A stretch of DNA of 64,000 bases from Bacillus sp. RAR_GA_16. GTDB lineage: Bacteria; Bacillota; Bacilli; Bacillales; Guptibacillaceae. Position 1 is the first letter of the stretch, and every line of letters begins with the position of its first letter. The notes beneath the pieces are model-generated. The model saw nothing but the letters and a program-made list of their open reading frames with translations. It ran no database searches and was not told the origin of the DNA. This document shows, in pieces, positions 28,484 through 38,507 of this stretch. Location of the stretch: contig NZ_JAIUKZ010000004.1 in the NCBI RefSeq assembly GCF_020165985.1, positions 62,001 to 126,000 of the forward strand, read 5' to 3'. The translations under genes were made by a program, and so were the position numbers.

Positions 28484-28879
28484 ATGAATGAACTTCAATC
28501 ATTTGAAATGGAAGAGCACGATACTGGGCTTGGAAAAGTCGAAATATCACCAGAAGTTATTGAAGTAATCGGTAGCATTGCTGCTTCAGAAGTTGATGGC
28601 GTCGCAGAAATGAGAGGGAATTTTGCTTCAGGTGTTGTCGAACGCTTTGGGCGAAAGGATCACCGAAAAGGTGTTAAGGTAGAGCTTGATGAGGACGGAA
28701 TTATCCTTGATGCTTACGTTGTAGTGAGCTATGGTTTATCCATTCCAGAAGTGTGTGAAAAGGTGCAGGAAAATATTCGACAGGCGCTTCTTACAATGAC
28801 TGCATTAGAAATTAGCGCGGTGAATGTGAGCGTTGTTGGAATTACCTTTGATAAAAAAGAATCGGAAAACGAAGAATAA
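28484..28879 (+). CDS. yqhY: Asp23/Gls24 family protein YqhY
   Basis: 131-residue Asp23/Gls24 (DUF322) protein: KVEISPEVIEVIGSIAASEVDGVAEM at the N-terminal end and a conserved VVVSYGLSIPEVCEKVQENIRQAL. In B. subtilis yqhY is always next to accBC and its product affects acetyl-CoA carboxylase activity. Here the ATG at 28484 lies 11 bp after accC with GAGGTG upstream, preserving the linkage. A terminator follows. Confidence 0.9.
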   Translation: MNELQSFEMEEHDTGLGKVEISPEVIEVIGSIAASEVDGVAEMRGNFASGVVERFGRKDHRKGVKVELDEDGIILDAYVVVSYGLSIPEVCEKVQENIRQALLTMTALEISAVNVSVVGITFDKKESENEE

Positions 28880-28912
28880 GCAGCGGGGCACGTCCCCTCT
28901 GCTTATTTTTTT
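28878..28912 (+). terminator. Terminator after yqhY
   Basis: AAGCAG-CGGGG (28878-28888) pairs with TCCCC-CTGCTT (about 28893-28904) with a small bulge, followed by ATTTTTTT. Confidence 0.75.
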
Positions 28913-28998
28913 GCTTCCTTTCGGAAGGGATACCAACCAATTTTACTTAAGCGCGTATGATTCACAATCGTTATCAAGTATATGAAAACAATTGGACA

Positions 28999-29027
28999 TT
29001 GCAAAACCTGTATTTGTCCTCTACAAT
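28999..29027 (+). promoter_or_regulatory. Probable sigma-A promoter for nusB and downstream genes
   Basis: TTGCAA (28999-29004) and TACAAT (29022-29027) with a 17-bp spacer, about 50 bp before nusB. Likely drives nusB-xseA-xseB-ispA. Confidence 0.65.
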
Positions 29028-29076
29028 ATGCTATTATTTATGGGTATAGCAATATAAGCGTAAAGGGAGTATAGCA

Positions 29077-29463
29077 ATGAAAAGAAGACATGCAAGAGAA
29101 AAAGCCATCCAGGTATTGTTTCAAATAGATGTAACAGACACCGATCCACGTGAAGCCCTGCACCACGTTTTAAATGAGGGAGAAGGTGACGAGTTTCTAT
29201 CTGAGCTTGTCTTCGGAACGCTTGAGAATCTCGAAAAGATTGATGCAGTCATTAAAGAGAACCTTGTTAATTGGACCTTTAGCCGAATTGGTAATGTAGA
29301 TCGTTCAGTTCTTCGAATGGCTACCTATGAAATGGTAATGAGAGAAGATATTCCAGTCAATGTTAGTTTGAATGAAGCAGTTGAACTAGCAAAATTGTTC
29401 GGTGGAGAAGAATCGGGACGTTTTGTGAATGGAGTCCTCTCTAAAATCATGCAAAAAAGCTAA
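29077..29463 (+). CDS. nusB: Transcription antitermination factor NusB
   Basis: Binds boxA RNA with NusE (ribosomal S10) and supports antitermination in rRNA operons. 128 residues, all helical: KRRHAREKAIQVLFQIDV at the N-terminus, the RNA/S10-binding region, WTFSRIGNVDRSVLRMATYEM and PVNVSLNEAVELAKLFGGEESGRFVNGVLSKI. In B. subtilis folD follows; here xseA follows directly. Confidence 0.96.
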   Translation: MKRRHAREKAIQVLFQIDVTDTDPREALHHVLNEGEGDEFLSELVFGTLENLEKIDAVIKENLVNWTFSRIGNVDRSVLRMATYEMVMREDIPVNVSLNEAVELAKLFGGEESGRFVNGVLSKIMQKS

Positions 29464-29484
29464 TATCATTAGGAGGGGATCGGT

Positions 29485-30843
29485 GTGCAAGCGGATCGCT
29501 ATATATCGGTTACAGCTCTTACGAGACATGTGAAGCGGATGATCGATAATGAACCAGCACTTCAAGATGTCTGGTTGCGTGGTGAATTGTCGAATGTGAA
29601 GCTTCACAATCGAGGGCATCTTTATTTTACTGTGAAAGATGATAAATCGCGTGTTCAGGCAGTGATGTTCGCAGGAAACAATCGTCATATGAAATTCAAG
29701 CCGGAAAATGGCATGAAAGTTCTTATTCGAGGTGAAATTTCTGTATTTGAACCGTACGGTCAATATCAGTTGTACGCTAAAGAAATGCAGCCTGATGGAA
29801 TTGGAAATCTGTATTTAGCTTATGAAGAATTGAAACGAAAACTCGAATTTGAAGGATTGTTTTCAGAAACCCTCAAAAAGCAAATTCCGCGCTTTCCTAC
29901 TGAAATTGGTGTTATTACTTCTCCAACTGGAGCAGCTATTCGAGATATTTTCACCACCATTAAAAGACGTTATCCTGCTGCAAGGATAACGGTGTTTCCC
30001 GTTCTTGTTCAGGGAAATCGGGCAAAAGGATCAATTGTTCAGGCCATTGAGATGGCGAATGCAATGAAAATGATCGATGTGTTGATTGTTGGGCGTGGTG
30101 GTGGATCAATAGAAGAATTATGGGCATTTAACGAAGAGGAAGTTGCTAGAAGTATAGCGAATTCTAAAGTTCCGATTATATCAGCCGTTGGTCATGAAAC
30201 GGACTTTACAATTGCAGATTTTGTATCAGACTTAAGAGCACCAACGCCAACTGGGGCAGCTGAATTAGCAGTGCCTAGCGTAGTGGAATTGAAAGAGCGG
30301 GTTGACCAAAGAGTACATAGACTGATGAGAGTCATGCAAGAGAAGTTAGCTACCGATCGCGATCGATTGTCAAATCTACAAAAATCATATGCATTTCGTT
30401 ATCCTGACCAATTATTGAAGCAAAAGGAACAGGAGCTCGATTTACAAGTAGAACGGTTGCATCGAAACATGAAGCGAATGCTTTCTTATACAACAGAGCG
30501 AGTTGAGCGTAATCATAAGCAGTTAATGAAACAACATCCACAAAAACTTCTTAAAGAGGCAAACCAAGAGCTTGGAGAGCTTAAAAACTCTTTAACGAAA
30601 GAGATGCAACGTGTTTTAAATGGGAAACAACGTGATTTTTCACTTGCTGCGGGAAAATTGAACGCTTTAAGTCCATTAAAAGTAATGGAACGTGGATATA
30701 GCCTCGCATATAAAGAAGAAGAACTCATTAAATCTGTTCATCAGGTTCAACCTGGAGATGTGTTAAAACTTGAAATGACAGATGGAAAAATTGATTGCCA
30801 TGTATGGGGATTAGAGGAGAGTGATTCGAATGGAAAAGAATGA
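29485..30843 (+). CDS. xseA: Exodeoxyribonuclease VII large subunit
   Basis: Large subunit of the single-strand DNA exonuclease that cuts to acid-soluble oligonucleotides. 452 residues: OB-fold domain ([35 protein letters not shown]), catalytic core with [63 protein letters not shown], and a long coiled coil (about 280-400). GTG-type start (GTGCAAGCGGATCGC) preceded by AGGAGGGG. The start of xseB overlaps its last codons by 14 bp. Confidence 0.95.
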   Translation: MQADRYISVTALTRHVKRMIDNEPALQDVWLRGELSNVKLHNRGHLYFTVKDDKSRVQAVMFAGNNRHMKFKPENGMKVLIRGEISVFEPYGQYQLYAKEMQPDGIGNLYLAYEELKRKLEFEGLFSETLKKQIPRFPTEIGVITSPTGAAIRDIFTTIKRRYPAARITVFPVLVQGNRAKGSIVQAIEMANAMKMIDVLIVGRGGGSIEELWAFNEEEVARSIANSKVPIISAVGHETDFTIADFVSDLRAPTPTGAAELAVPSVVELKERVDQRVHRLMRVMQEKLATDRDRLSNLQKSYAFRYPDQLLKQKEQELDLQVERLHRNMKRMLSYTTERVERNHKQLMKQHPQKLLKEANQELGELKNSLTKEMQRVLNGKQRDFSLAAGKLNALSPLKVMERGYSLAYKEEELIKSVHQVQPGDVLKLEMTDGKIDCHVWGLEESDSNGKE

Positions 30844-31066
30844 AAACGTAACTTTTGAAGAAGCGATGGAAAAATTAGAACAAATTGTTGGGGCATTGGA
30901 AGAAGGAAATGTCCCTCTTGAAAAGGCCATTTCTCTGTTTCAAGAAGGCATGAATTTATCAAATGTATGCCATGAAAAGCTGCAATCTGTTGAAGGGAAA
31001 ATGGATCAAATTGTGGAAGAAAACGGTGAAATCAAGCGTTTTTCTGTGCAGGAGGATGAAGCGTGA
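30830..31066 (+). CDS. xseB: Exodeoxyribonuclease VII small subunit
   Basis: 78-residue helical small subunit that decorates the XseA core. N-terminal block [29 protein letters not shown] is the family signature. ATG at 30830 with GAGGAGA upstream; the in-frame GTG at 30821 is less favoured. It overlaps both xseA (14 bp) and ispA (4 bp, GTGA), so translation of the three is likely coupled. Confidence 0.95.
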   Translation: MEKNENVTFEEAMEKLEQIVGALEEGNVPLEKAISLFQEGMNLSNVCHEKLQSVEGKMDQIVEENGEIKRFSVQEDEA

Positions 31067-31944
31067 CTTCAGATCTCAGTTCCTATATGAATGAATGCAA
31101 GCAATTGTTGGACGAAGAACTTCCCGTCTACATTGAACGTCTTGAAATGCCAGAATCCTTAAAGGAAGCAATGTTGTATTCCATTCATGCAGGTGGAAAG
31201 CGAATACGTCCAATCTTGTTGCTTGCTACGGTAGAAGCCTTTGGTCAATCGACTAAGGAAGCCATTCCAGTGGCATGTGCGGTTGAAATGATCCATACGT
31301 ACTCACTCATTCATGATGATTTGCCTGCAATGGATAATGATGATTTACGTCGAGGAAAACCGACAAACCATATCGTATTTGGGGAAGCTACGGCCATTCT
31401 TGCTGGAGATGCATTATTAACTCAGAGTTTCGAGCTTATTGCAGATTCCAATTTAGCAAGTGAACAAAAAGTTGATCTCATTAAACTGTTATCACATGCT
31501 GCTGGTCCATCCGGTATGGTTGGTGGACAAATGGCGGATTTAGATGGTGAAAAACAAGAATTAACATTAGAACAACTTGAGTACATTCATCATCATAAAA
31601 CGGGCAAGCTGCTAGTTTTTTCTATTATGGCCGGGGCAATCATAGGTCATGCTACGGATGAACAACGAGAACATCTGCGTGCTTTCGGTGAACATATTGG
31701 CCTGTCTTTCCAAATTAGCGATGACATTCTAGATGTTGAAGGAGAAGAAGGCAAGATTGGGAAACTTCCTGGTAGTGATGAGAATAATGAAAAAAGTACT
31801 TATCCGAAGCTTCTCTCTTTAGAGGGAGCCAAAGAAAAACTCAACTATCATACAAATGAAGGTTTGGCTCATCTTGCTGCTGCTAACATCGAAACAAGTA
31901 CCTTACAATCCATTGCGAGATTTATCGTAGAACGTGACCATTAA
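31063..31944 (+). CDS. ispA: Farnesyl/geranyl diphosphate synthase
   Basis: Condenses isopentenyl diphosphate with dimethylallyl and geranyl diphosphate to farnesyl diphosphate. 293 residues. First aspartate-rich motif [10 protein letters not shown] (about 84-93) and second DDILDVEG (about 223); GGKRIRP and KTGKLLVFS complete the diphosphate site. GTG start at 31063 after GGAGGATG. In B. subtilis dxs follows directly; here OLE RNA and oapA lie between, which is the arrangement reported for OLE-containing species. Confidence 0.96.
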   Translation: MTSDLSSYMNECKQLLDEELPVYIERLEMPESLKEAMLYSIHAGGKRIRPILLLATVEAFGQSTKEAIPVACAVEMIHTYSLIHDDLPAMDNDDLRRGKPTNHIVFGEATAILAGDALLTQSFELIADSNLASEQKVDLIKLLSHAAGPSGMVGGQMADLDGEKQELTLEQLEYIHHHKTGKLLVFSIMAGAIIGHATDEQREHLRAFGEHIGLSFQISDDILDVEGEEGKIGKLPGSDENNEKSTYPKLLSLEGAKEKLNYHTNEGLAHLAAANIETSTLQSIARFIVERDH

Positions 31945-31951
31945 CACATAA

Positions 31952-31980
31952 TTGAGCATAAAAGGAATGTGTGGTATAAT
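31952..31980 (+). promoter_or_regulatory. Strong promoter of the OLE RNA gene
   Basis: TTGAGC (31952-31957), 17-bp spacer, and TGG-TATAAT (-10 at 31975-31980, extended -10). It starts 7 bp after the ispA stop, so OLE RNA is likely made from its own promoter as well as by read-through. Predicted start about 31987. Confidence 0.75.
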
Positions 31981-31986
31981 AAATTA

Positions 31987-32682
31987 AGACTGAGTGGTGC
32001 AGTATTCTAGTCAGTTCGCCATTTCTGAAGGCGGGCCTAAAAATCCGCCATAGGGCACATCGATGAAGTTCCTGGTGTTGGCTTGAGTCGCCCAGACTTG
32101 GGTCGATGCTGGGAGTTAAGGTCGCAGGGCGATCCACAAAGGCATGTGGGCGTTGACCCTGCTTCCGCGGAGGCCCATTCTTGTAGCAGAGCGGTTAACG
32201 CTGCCTGCTATGAATTGGGGTATGAACCTGTTTCAGCTGCATGGGAACGCAGTTGAACAGCGTAGCCTGCCTTGAGTGGAGCTAGAGGGGATTATGGATT
32301 ATTGGAAATTTGCAGCTCGGCCGGCCGCTTTTTTCCTACCACCCATATGAAATCTGCTCTGCAAAAGAGGCTAGGAAATGTGTGGAACTGTTGAGGAAAA
32401 CTCCTAGACTGTTCCGAGTGACACTTAAAGGGGATTATAGTGCGGACTAAGTGGTAATCCAGTCTAGCGCATGGTGACTACGCTAAGATTGATATAAAGG
32501 GAAACCGCCTGAACGGCGACGTTCAGGTATCAATCTGGGAAAACCTACTGGACCTAAGCCGCAGTCTTTACTCTTTAAGTGACCACTCTGCGATACATAA
32601 TACAACAGGGGTATTCAATTAACAGGGAACAGGGGGAAACGAACTGACTCCTTGGGACCTGTTAGTTGGATACTTATTTTTA
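31987..32682 (+). ncRNA. ole: OLE RNA (ornate, large, extremophilic)
   Basis: A roughly 690-nt non-coding, highly structured RNA between ispA and oapA. No open frame crosses it on the + strand, and it is unusually rich in GC and GGGAAAC/GGGATTA-type elements for this genome. Visible helices: GTGTGGAAC...GAGGAaaacTCCT...GTTCC...ACAC (32380-32424); AGATTGATA/TATCAATCT (32486-32494 with 32528-32536) enclosing CCTGAAC/GTTCAGG (32508-32514 with 32521-32527); and a long 3' helix of about 16 pairs, 32611-32626 with 32658-32673, followed by a T-rich end that could be its terminator. Position, size and the oapA neighbour match OLE RNA, which forms a membrane-bound ribonucleoprotein in extremophilic Firmicutes and is linked to Mg2+ and stress tolerance. 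Identification is by context and structure; no covariance model was run. Confidence 0.88.
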
Positions 32683-32711
32683 TGTGATTATATAATGGAC
32701 AAGGAGTAGAT

Positions 32712-33321
32712 ATGAAAGCTTCCGTATCAAAATCCATAAACTGGAGTTTAGCTATTGCCGTTATCACACTTGTGTTAGCGGCTATTTTTTCAATTATCTC
32801 AACAGCGGTATTAAGTGGGGTTTCCTGGGCAATTGGGATGAATCGTGGTTCTATTAATCGTTCTAATTGGGATATTCTTTGATACAATTGGGGTAGCTTC
32901 CACTGCCGCAAACGAAGTCCCGTTCCATGCAATGGCAGCAGAACGCCTTACTGGTGCGAAGCACGCAATCTTTGTGACACGTAACGCAGACCGCGTTGCA
33001 AGCTTCTGTAATGATGTAATCGGAGACATTTCGGGTATTATAAGCGGTACAGCCTCTGCAACCGTTGTCGTCCAATTGACACTTCAACTTGGACATAGCG
33101 ACGGATCTTTGTTTCAATATATAATATCAGTCGTATTTACAAGCGTAGTCGCTGCATTAACGGTTGGTGGAAAAGCGCTCGGAAAAACGTTTGCCATCCA
33201 CTTTTCTACAGGTATTATCTTTCAAGTTGGACGATTTTTATACTTTGTAGAAAAAACGTTTAAAATCAAGATGGTAGACAATCCATCCAAAAAGAAAAAG
33301 GGAAACCGTAAATCGAAATAA
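32712..33321 (+). CDS. oapA: OLE-associated membrane protein OapA, one frameshift
   Basis: Partner that brings OLE RNA to the membrane. The first frame (ATG 32712, AAGGAG upstream) breaks at about 32841; the second runs to 33321. Deleting one A from GAATC at 32840-32844 joins them through SWAIGMIVVLLIVLIGIFFDTIGVA, continuing an otherwise interrupted membrane helix, and gives 202 residues. About four spans are visible (INWSLAIAVITLVLAAIFSIIS, the restored one, a region around 120-140 and a region around 145-165) followed by a basic tail (KKKKGNRKSK) suited to RNA binding. The fold FFDTIGVASTAANEVPFHAM recalls the DUF21 domain of CNNM/CorC-type Mg2+ transporters, which is established for OapA only as weak similarity. 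Next gene dxs is 18 bp away. Confidence 0.85.
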
Positions 33322-33339
33322 GAAGGGGAGGACATTCCC

Positions 33340-35232
33340 ATGGATTTAGAAAAGATTGAAAATCCTAAGTTTCTAAAGAATTATGATATGAACGACATGA
33401 CCGAGCTTGCTGAAGAAATTAGAAGTTTTTTAATTAACAAACTTTCCGAAACTGGTGGACATCTGGGGCCAAATCTAGGCGTAGTTGAACTGACAATAGT
33501 GCTTCATAAAATATATAATAGTCCAAAAGATAAATTTATTTGGGACGTTGGGCACCAGGCGTACGTGCATAAGATACTTACAGGACGAGCTTCGAGATTT
33601 GACACTCTCCGTAAATATAAAGGACTTTGTGGCTTTCCGAAACGAAATGAAAGTGAGCATGACGTCTGGGAAACAGGTCATAGTTCTACCTCGTTATCTG
33701 CAGCAATGGGGATGGCTGCTGCCCGTGATATGAAAGGGACAGATGAAAACGTTGTGGCCATTATTGGCGATGGGGCTCTTACAGGCGGGATGGCCCTAGA
33801 AGCGCTTAACCATATCGGCCACGAGCAAAAAGACATGCTTGTCATTTTAAATGATAATGAAATGTCCATTGCACCAAATGTGGGCGCACTTCATAACATC
33901 TTAGGAAAGCTTCGAACAGCCGGTAAATATCATAAAGCGAAAGAAGAGCTTGAGTATTTATTGAAGAAAATTCCTGCATTTGGAGGGGCCCTTGCTTCAA
34001 CAGCAGAGCGTGTGAAAGATGCTTTGAAGTACTTATTGGTTTCAGGCATTTTCTTTGAGGAACTTGGATTTACTTATCTTGGACCGGTAGATGGTCATGA
34101 TGTCGAAGCACTTATGGAAAACATTAAATATGCTAAGAAGACAAAGGGCCCAGTCCTTATTCACGTCCTAACGAAAAAAGGAAAAGGCTATCAACCTGCT
34201 GAAAGCGATCAAATTGGCGTTTGGCATGGGGTGAGTCCATACAAAATCGAAGCTGGGGAACAAATTAAACCAAAAGTTGCAGCACCTGGTTATAGTAAAG
34301 TCGTTAGTGAAACCGTGCGAAGGCTTGCTGAGGAAGATGATCGGATTTCAGTCATCACCCCTGCTATGACGGTAGGATCAAAATGGGAAGCATTTGAAAA
34401 GCAATTCCCAGAAAGGCTTTTTGATGTTGGTATTGCTGAACAGCATGCTACTACAATGGCCGCAGGGCTTGCAACTCAGGAGTTAAAACCGGTGTTATCG
34501 ATCTATTCTACGTTTCTTCAAAGAGCGTATGACCAGCTTGTTCATGATGTTTGTAGACAAAACTTGAACGTTTTCCTGGCAATTGATCGTTCTGGACTTG
34601 TTGGAGCAGATGGTGAAACGCATCAGGGCGTTTTTGATATTTCTTTTCTCAGACACTTGCCAAACATGGTGCTCATGATGGCGAAAGATGAGAACGAATT
34701 ACAACATATGGTTTATACTGGAATGAAGTACAACCAGGGGCCAATTGCGGTACGCTATCCTAGAGGAAATGGCATTGGTACAAAGATGGATCAGGAACTA
34801 AAAGAAATTCCAATTGGTAGTTGGGAAGTTATTCGTGAAGGTACAGATATTGCGTTATTATCATTTGGACCTACCCTCCAAGATCTGCTAAGTGCAGCTG
34901 AGAAGTTAGAAAAAGAGGGTGTTTCAGCTCGAGTGATCAATGCTCGATTCATAAAACCCCTCGATGAGAAAATGATTGCAGATCTTATGCATGAAGGAAT
35001 ACCAATGCTTACAGTTGAAGAAGCTATACTTCAAGGTGGATTTGGTAGTGCTATTCTAGAGTATGTCAATGATAGTGGCTATCAACATGGAAGTATTCAA
35101 CGCATGGGAATTCCGGATGCTTATATTGAACACGGCAGTGTAGGTGAGTTATTAAAAGAGATTGGGTTAACTTCAGATGATATTGCTGAGAAAGCAAAGA
35201 AAATGATTCCAGCTAAACAAAAGAGGGCATAA
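33340..35232 (+). CDS. dxs: 1-deoxy-D-xylulose-5-phosphate synthase
   Basis: First enzyme of the MEP pathway: condenses pyruvate and glyceraldehyde 3-phosphate with thiamine diphosphate. 630 residues. [13 protein letters not shown], the TPP motif [18 protein letters not shown]...[12 protein letters not shown] (about 150-180), the [15 protein letters not shown] block with the catalytic Glu, and the C-terminal transketolase-like domain are intact. GGGGAGG upstream of the ATG. Together with ispA, it places isoprenoid synthesis on both sides of OLE RNA/oapA. Confidence 0.97.
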   Translation: MDLEKIENPKFLKNYDMNDMTELAEEIRSFLINKLSETGGHLGPNLGVVELTIVLHKIYNSPKDKFIWDVGHQAYVHKILTGRASRFDTLRKYKGLCGFPKRNESEHDVWETGHSSTSLSAAMGMAAARDMKGTDENVVAIIGDGALTGGMALEALNHIGHEQKDMLVILNDNEMSIAPNVGALHNILGKLRTAGKYHKAKEELEYLLKKIPAFGGALASTAERVKDALKYLLVSGIFFEELGFTYLGPVDGHDVEALMENIKYAKKTKGPVLIHVLTKKGKGYQPAESDQIGVWHGVSPYKIEAGEQIKPKVAAPGYSKVVSETVRRLAEEDDRISVITPAMTVGSKWEAFEKQFPERLFDVGIAEQHATTMAAGLATQELKPVLSIYSTFLQRAYDQLVHDVCRQNLNVFLAIDRSGLVGADGETHQGVFDISFLRHLPNMVLMMAKDENELQHMVYTGMKYNQGPIAVRYPRGNGIGTKMDQELKEIPIGSWEVIREGTDIALLSFGPTLQDLLSAAEKLEKEGVSARVINARFIKPLDEKMIADLMHEGIPMLTVEEAILQGGFGSAILEYVNDSGYQHGSIQRMGIPDAYIEHGSVGELLKEIGLTSDDIAEKAKKMIPAKQKRA

Positions 35233-35238
35233 AAAAGC

Positions 35239-36045
35239 ATGGCAAAAAAAGAAAGACTGGATGTACTCCTTGTAAATCGAGGTTTAATTGATACGAGAGA
35301 AAAAGCAAAAAGAGCGATCATGGCAGGTCTTGTTTTTTCAGAGACGGAAAGAATGGACAAGCCAGGAATGAAAGTGTCCGAAGATATCCTTCTTCAAATT
35401 AAAGGAGATACGTTACGTTATGTTGGACGCGGCGGTTTGAAGTTAGAGAAGGCAATCGACGTCTTTTCTCTTGATCCGAAAAACAAAATCGTTTTAGATA
35501 TTGGCTCTTCAACGGGCGGTTTTACCGACTGTGCTCTTCAGAATGGTGCTTCGCTCGTTTATGCACTTGATGTAGGCTATAATCAACTCGCATGGAAATT
35601 GCGTGTGGACGATCGCGTGGTAGTAAAAGAAAGAACGAATTTTCGATATGCAGTCAGAGAAGATTTTCAACAAGGACTTCCTGAGCTTGCCACAATTGAT
35701 GTTTCGTTCATTTCTTTGAAATTGATCTTACCTGTTTTAAAAGAAATTTTAAAAGAAAATGGAGAGGTCATCGCGCTTGTCAAACCGCAATTTGAAGCAG
35801 GGCGTGGAGAAATAGGCAAAAAAGGTATTGTTCGTGATAAGAAAATTCACCATCGTGTACTGAAAGAAATGATGGATTTTGCTGAACGAGAAGGGTATAA
35901 AGTAAACGGCATATCCTATTCACCTATAACAGGTGGAGAAGGAAATATCGAATTTTTATTATATCTTGGTTGGAAACAGGAAGGTATTGTCGAAGATGTT
36001 CCTTCTCCTGAAGAAGTAGTTGAAGAAGCGCATCAGAAACTATAG
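35239..36045 (+). CDS. yqxC: TlyA family rRNA 2'-O-methyltransferase / S4 protein
   Basis: 268 residues. N-terminal S4 RNA-binding domain (RLDVLLVNRGLIDTREKAKRAIMAGLV) and an FtsJ/RrmJ-type methyltransferase domain with SAM motif LDIGSSTGGFTDCALQNGA (about 90) and a catalytic K-D-K-E set spread through the domain (including VKPQFEAGRGEIGKKG). TlyA homologues methylate cytidines in 16S and 23S rRNA and were once called hemolysins. It starts 6 bp after dxs and is part of the same transcript. A terminator follows. Confidence 0.93.
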   Translation: MAKKERLDVLLVNRGLIDTREKAKRAIMAGLVFSETERMDKPGMKVSEDILLQIKGDTLRYVGRGGLKLEKAIDVFSLDPKNKIVLDIGSSTGGFTDCALQNGASLVYALDVGYNQLAWKLRVDDRVVVKERTNFRYAVREDFQQGLPELATIDVSFISLKLILPVLKEILKENGEVIALVKPQFEAGRGEIGKKGIVRDKKIHHRVLKEMMDFAEREGYKVNGISYSPITGGEGNIEFLLYLGWKQEGIVEDVPSPEEVVEEAHQKL

Positions 36046-36071
36046 AGGATACACGAGGTGTGTCCTTTTTC
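36046..36071 (+). terminator. Terminator after yqxC
   Basis: AGGATACAC (36046-36054) pairs with GTGTGTCCT (36058-36066), followed by TTTT. Confidence 0.75.
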
Positions 36072-36200
36072 TCGTTCAACCTGACAGTGGAGATTTTGAA
36101 AGCAAACGAAGTTGCGAGTGAATATTTATGAGGGTCTATACAAATGAAGAATAGGGCTATATAATAAGGCTGTCAGATTTTACTTGCCGGAGGTTATACA

Positions 36201-36651
36201 ATGAATAAAGGGCAACGCCATATCAAAATACGTGAAATGATTGCGAATCAAGATGTTGAAACACAGGACGAGCTTGTTTATTGTCTAAAAAGTGCAGGTT
36301 TTAATGTTACTCAAGCAACGGTTTCAAGAGATATTAAAGAGCTTCATCTTGTTAAAGTGCCAACAATCGATGGCAGGTATAAATACAGTCTGCCGGCAGA
36401 ATCAGCGTTTTAATCCGCTTCAAAAATTAAAAAGAACTTTAACGGATGCATTTATTAGTATCGATCATGCGGATCATCTTATTGTTATGAAAACGCTTCC
36501 TGGAAATGCTAATGCCATTGGTGCGCTAATTGATAATCTCGACTGGGAAGAAATTATGGGCAATATCAGTGGTGATGATACGATTTTAATTATTTGTAAG
36601 AGTGCCGAAGCGGCTCCGATGTTATCACAACGTTTTATTGATATGCTGTAA
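36201..36651 (+). CDS. ahrC: Arginine repressor AhrC/ArgR, one frameshift
   Basis: Hexameric arginine-dependent regulator of arginine biosynthesis and catabolism. First frame (ATG 36201, GGAGG upstream) carries the DNA-binding domain [18 protein letters not shown] and [24 protein letters not shown]; the second carries the arginine-binding C-terminal domain ([46 protein letters not shown]). Removing one A from GAATC at 36399-36403 gives [16 protein letters not shown] and a 149-residue protein, the usual family length. Without repair the protein lacks its oligomerisation and effector domain. Positions between yqxC and recN as in B. subtilis. ARG boxes at 52270 and 52333 suggest a target in this window. 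Confidence 0.9.
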
Positions 36652-36685
36652 AATAATGAATGAGGATCTTTGAAGGTGGGAGAAT

Positions 36686-38383
36686 ATGTTAGCGGAACTA
36701 TCCATTCGTAATTTTGCGATCATAGAAGCGATAACCGTTTCATTTGAGCGTGGGTTAACCGTTCTTACTGGAGAAACAGGCGCTGGTAAATCCATTATTA
36801 TTGATGCCATAGGGCTTTTAGTTGGTGGGAGAGGTTCAGCTGAATTTGTGCGTTATGGAACGAAGAAAGCAGAAATTGAAGGATTATTTCATATTGATAC
36901 GAACCATCCAACAGTGAAAAAACTTGAAGATGTAGGAATTGAGTTTACAGATGACATGGTGGTATTACGACGTGACATCTCACATACTGGAAAGAGCATT
37001 TGCCGTGTTAATGGAAAGTTAGTTACCCTTGGTATTTTGCGAGAGATTGGTCAAACGCTTATTGATATCCATGGACAACATGAACATCAGGATTTAATGC
37101 AATCAGATAAGCATCTTACTTTACTGGATCAGTTTGGAGACCGATCCATTGGGCCAGCTCTCTTGGAATATAGGGAAGTTTTTCAAAGATACAATAAAAT
37201 TCAGCAGCAAATGAAGAATCTAACTGAAAATGAACAGCAAATGGCACATAGACTTGATTTAATTCAATACCAACTTGAAGAAATCACGAAAGCAGAACTT
37301 TCTCCTAACGAAGATGAAGAATTAATGGAGGAGAAATTACGATTAGGTAACTTTGAAAAGTTATTTTCTGCGCTTCAGGATGTATATGATTCCCTTCATG
37401 GAGATAATAAAGGATTAGATTGGGTTGGACTTGCGATGTCACAGCTTGAATCAGTTGCGGATCTTGATGAGGAATTGCGGGGGTATCATGAAGAGGTCGC
37501 CAATCAATTCTATTTACTTGAAGAGACGGCAGGCAAATTAAATACATATCGAGATCAACTTGAGTTTGATCCTGCACGACTAGATTTTGTAGAAGAAAGA
37601 CTAAACGAAATCCAAATATTAAAGCGGAAATACGGGGAATCGGTAGAAGAAATCTTAGAGTATGCGGCTTCGATTGAAGATGAAGTAGACGAGTTATTAA
37701 ACAGGGAAGGCCGCGTAGACGAGCTACAGTCCGATTTAAAAGGCATTAAAGCCGATCTAACAGTAGAGGCTGATAATTTGACCGGTCTACGTAAAAAAGT
37801 AGCTGGAGAGCTTGTCGCATCCATTCATCATGAGCTTAGAGATCTTTATATGGAAAAAACTGAATTTGCGATTCATTTCAATGATCGTAATGAAAGCAAA
37901 AAAGATTTTTTTCACCGATCCGGACAAGATGATATTGACTTTATGATCTCGACCAATCCTGGTGAGCCGCTTAAAGAGCTTTCAAAAACGGCTTCTGGTG
38001 GAGAGTTATCCCGTATCATGTTAGCATTAAAGTCCATATTCTCAAAGCATCAGGGCATTACCTCCATTATATTTGATGAAGTAGATACCGGGGTAAGTGG
38101 AAGAGTGGCTCAAGCGATGGCGGAAAAAATTCAGCGCCTTTCTTCCGGATCCCAGGTACTTGTTATTACTCACCTTCCACAAGTAGCCGCTATGGCAGAT
38201 CATCACCTTTATATTTCGAAAGAAGAAACCGGTGAAGGTCGAACGAAGACAAGTGTTGGAAATTTAAGTGATGATGAACAAATAGAAGAACTTGGAAGAA
38301 TGATTGCTGGTGCTGAGATGACGGAGCTTACGAAGAAACATGCAAAAGAATTGCTGCATCAAGCAAACCAAATTAAATCATGA
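36686..38383 (+). CDS. recN: DNA repair protein RecN
   Basis: SMC-like ATPase recruited early to double-strand breaks. 565 residues: N-terminal Walker [23 protein letters not shown] (about 28-49, key motif GETGAGKS), long coiled-coil middle (about 170-380) and a C-terminal half with [15 protein letters not shown] (signature) and Walker [16 protein letters not shown], then [20 protein letters not shown]. Immediately follows ahrC, as in B. subtilis. Terminator after the stop. Confidence 0.96.
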   Translation: MLAELSIRNFAIIEAITVSFERGLTVLTGETGAGKSIIIDAIGLLVGGRGSAEFVRYGTKKAEIEGLFHIDTNHPTVKKLEDVGIEFTDDMVVLRRDISHTGKSICRVNGKLVTLGILREIGQTLIDIHGQHEHQDLMQSDKHLTLLDQFGDRSIGPALLEYREVFQRYNKIQQQMKNLTENEQQMAHRLDLIQYQLEEITKAELSPNEDEELMEEKLRLGNFEKLFSALQDVYDSLHGDNKGLDWVGLAMSQLESVADLDEELRGYHEEVANQFYLLEETAGKLNTYRDQLEFDPARLDFVEERLNEIQILKRKYGESVEEILEYAASIEDEVDELLNREGRVDELQSDLKGIKADLTVEADNLTGLRKKVAGELVASIHHELRDLYMEKTEFAIHFNDRNESKKDFFHRSGQDDIDFMISTNPGEPLKELSKTASGGELSRIMLALKSIFSKHQGITSIIFDEVDTGVSGRVAQAMAEKIQRLSSGSQVLVITHLPQVAAMADHHLYISKEETGEGRTKTSVGNLSDDEQIEELGRMIAGAEMTELTKKHAKELLHQANQIKS

Positions 38384-38388
38384 TTTGA

Positions 38389-38419
38389 AATGCTATCCAA
38401 CTCAGGGTAGCATTTTCAT
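38389..38419 (+). terminator. Terminator after recN
   Basis: AATGCTATCC (38389-38398) pairs with GGGTAGCATT (38405-38414, one G-T pair), followed by a T-rich tail. Confidence 0.75.
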
Positions 38420-38507
38420 TTTTAGAGGTTATAATAACGGCGACTCAAGGCAAAATTATAGATACAGCCATGTTGGAGGTGTGAGCAAGAGCGAGGAGAG
38501 TGAAGGA

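Noticed and set aside
32309-32336. GC-rich palindrome CGGCCGGCCG followed by T run inside OLE RNA, as a terminator
   Set aside because: The palindrome cannot form a long hairpin once loop bases are allowed, and the RNA continues with conserved helices to about 32680.
32615-33117. Minus-strand open frames over the end of OLE RNA and oapA
   Set aside because: They overlap each other and the oapA coding sequence, show no family features, and exist only because the opposite strand is membrane-coding.
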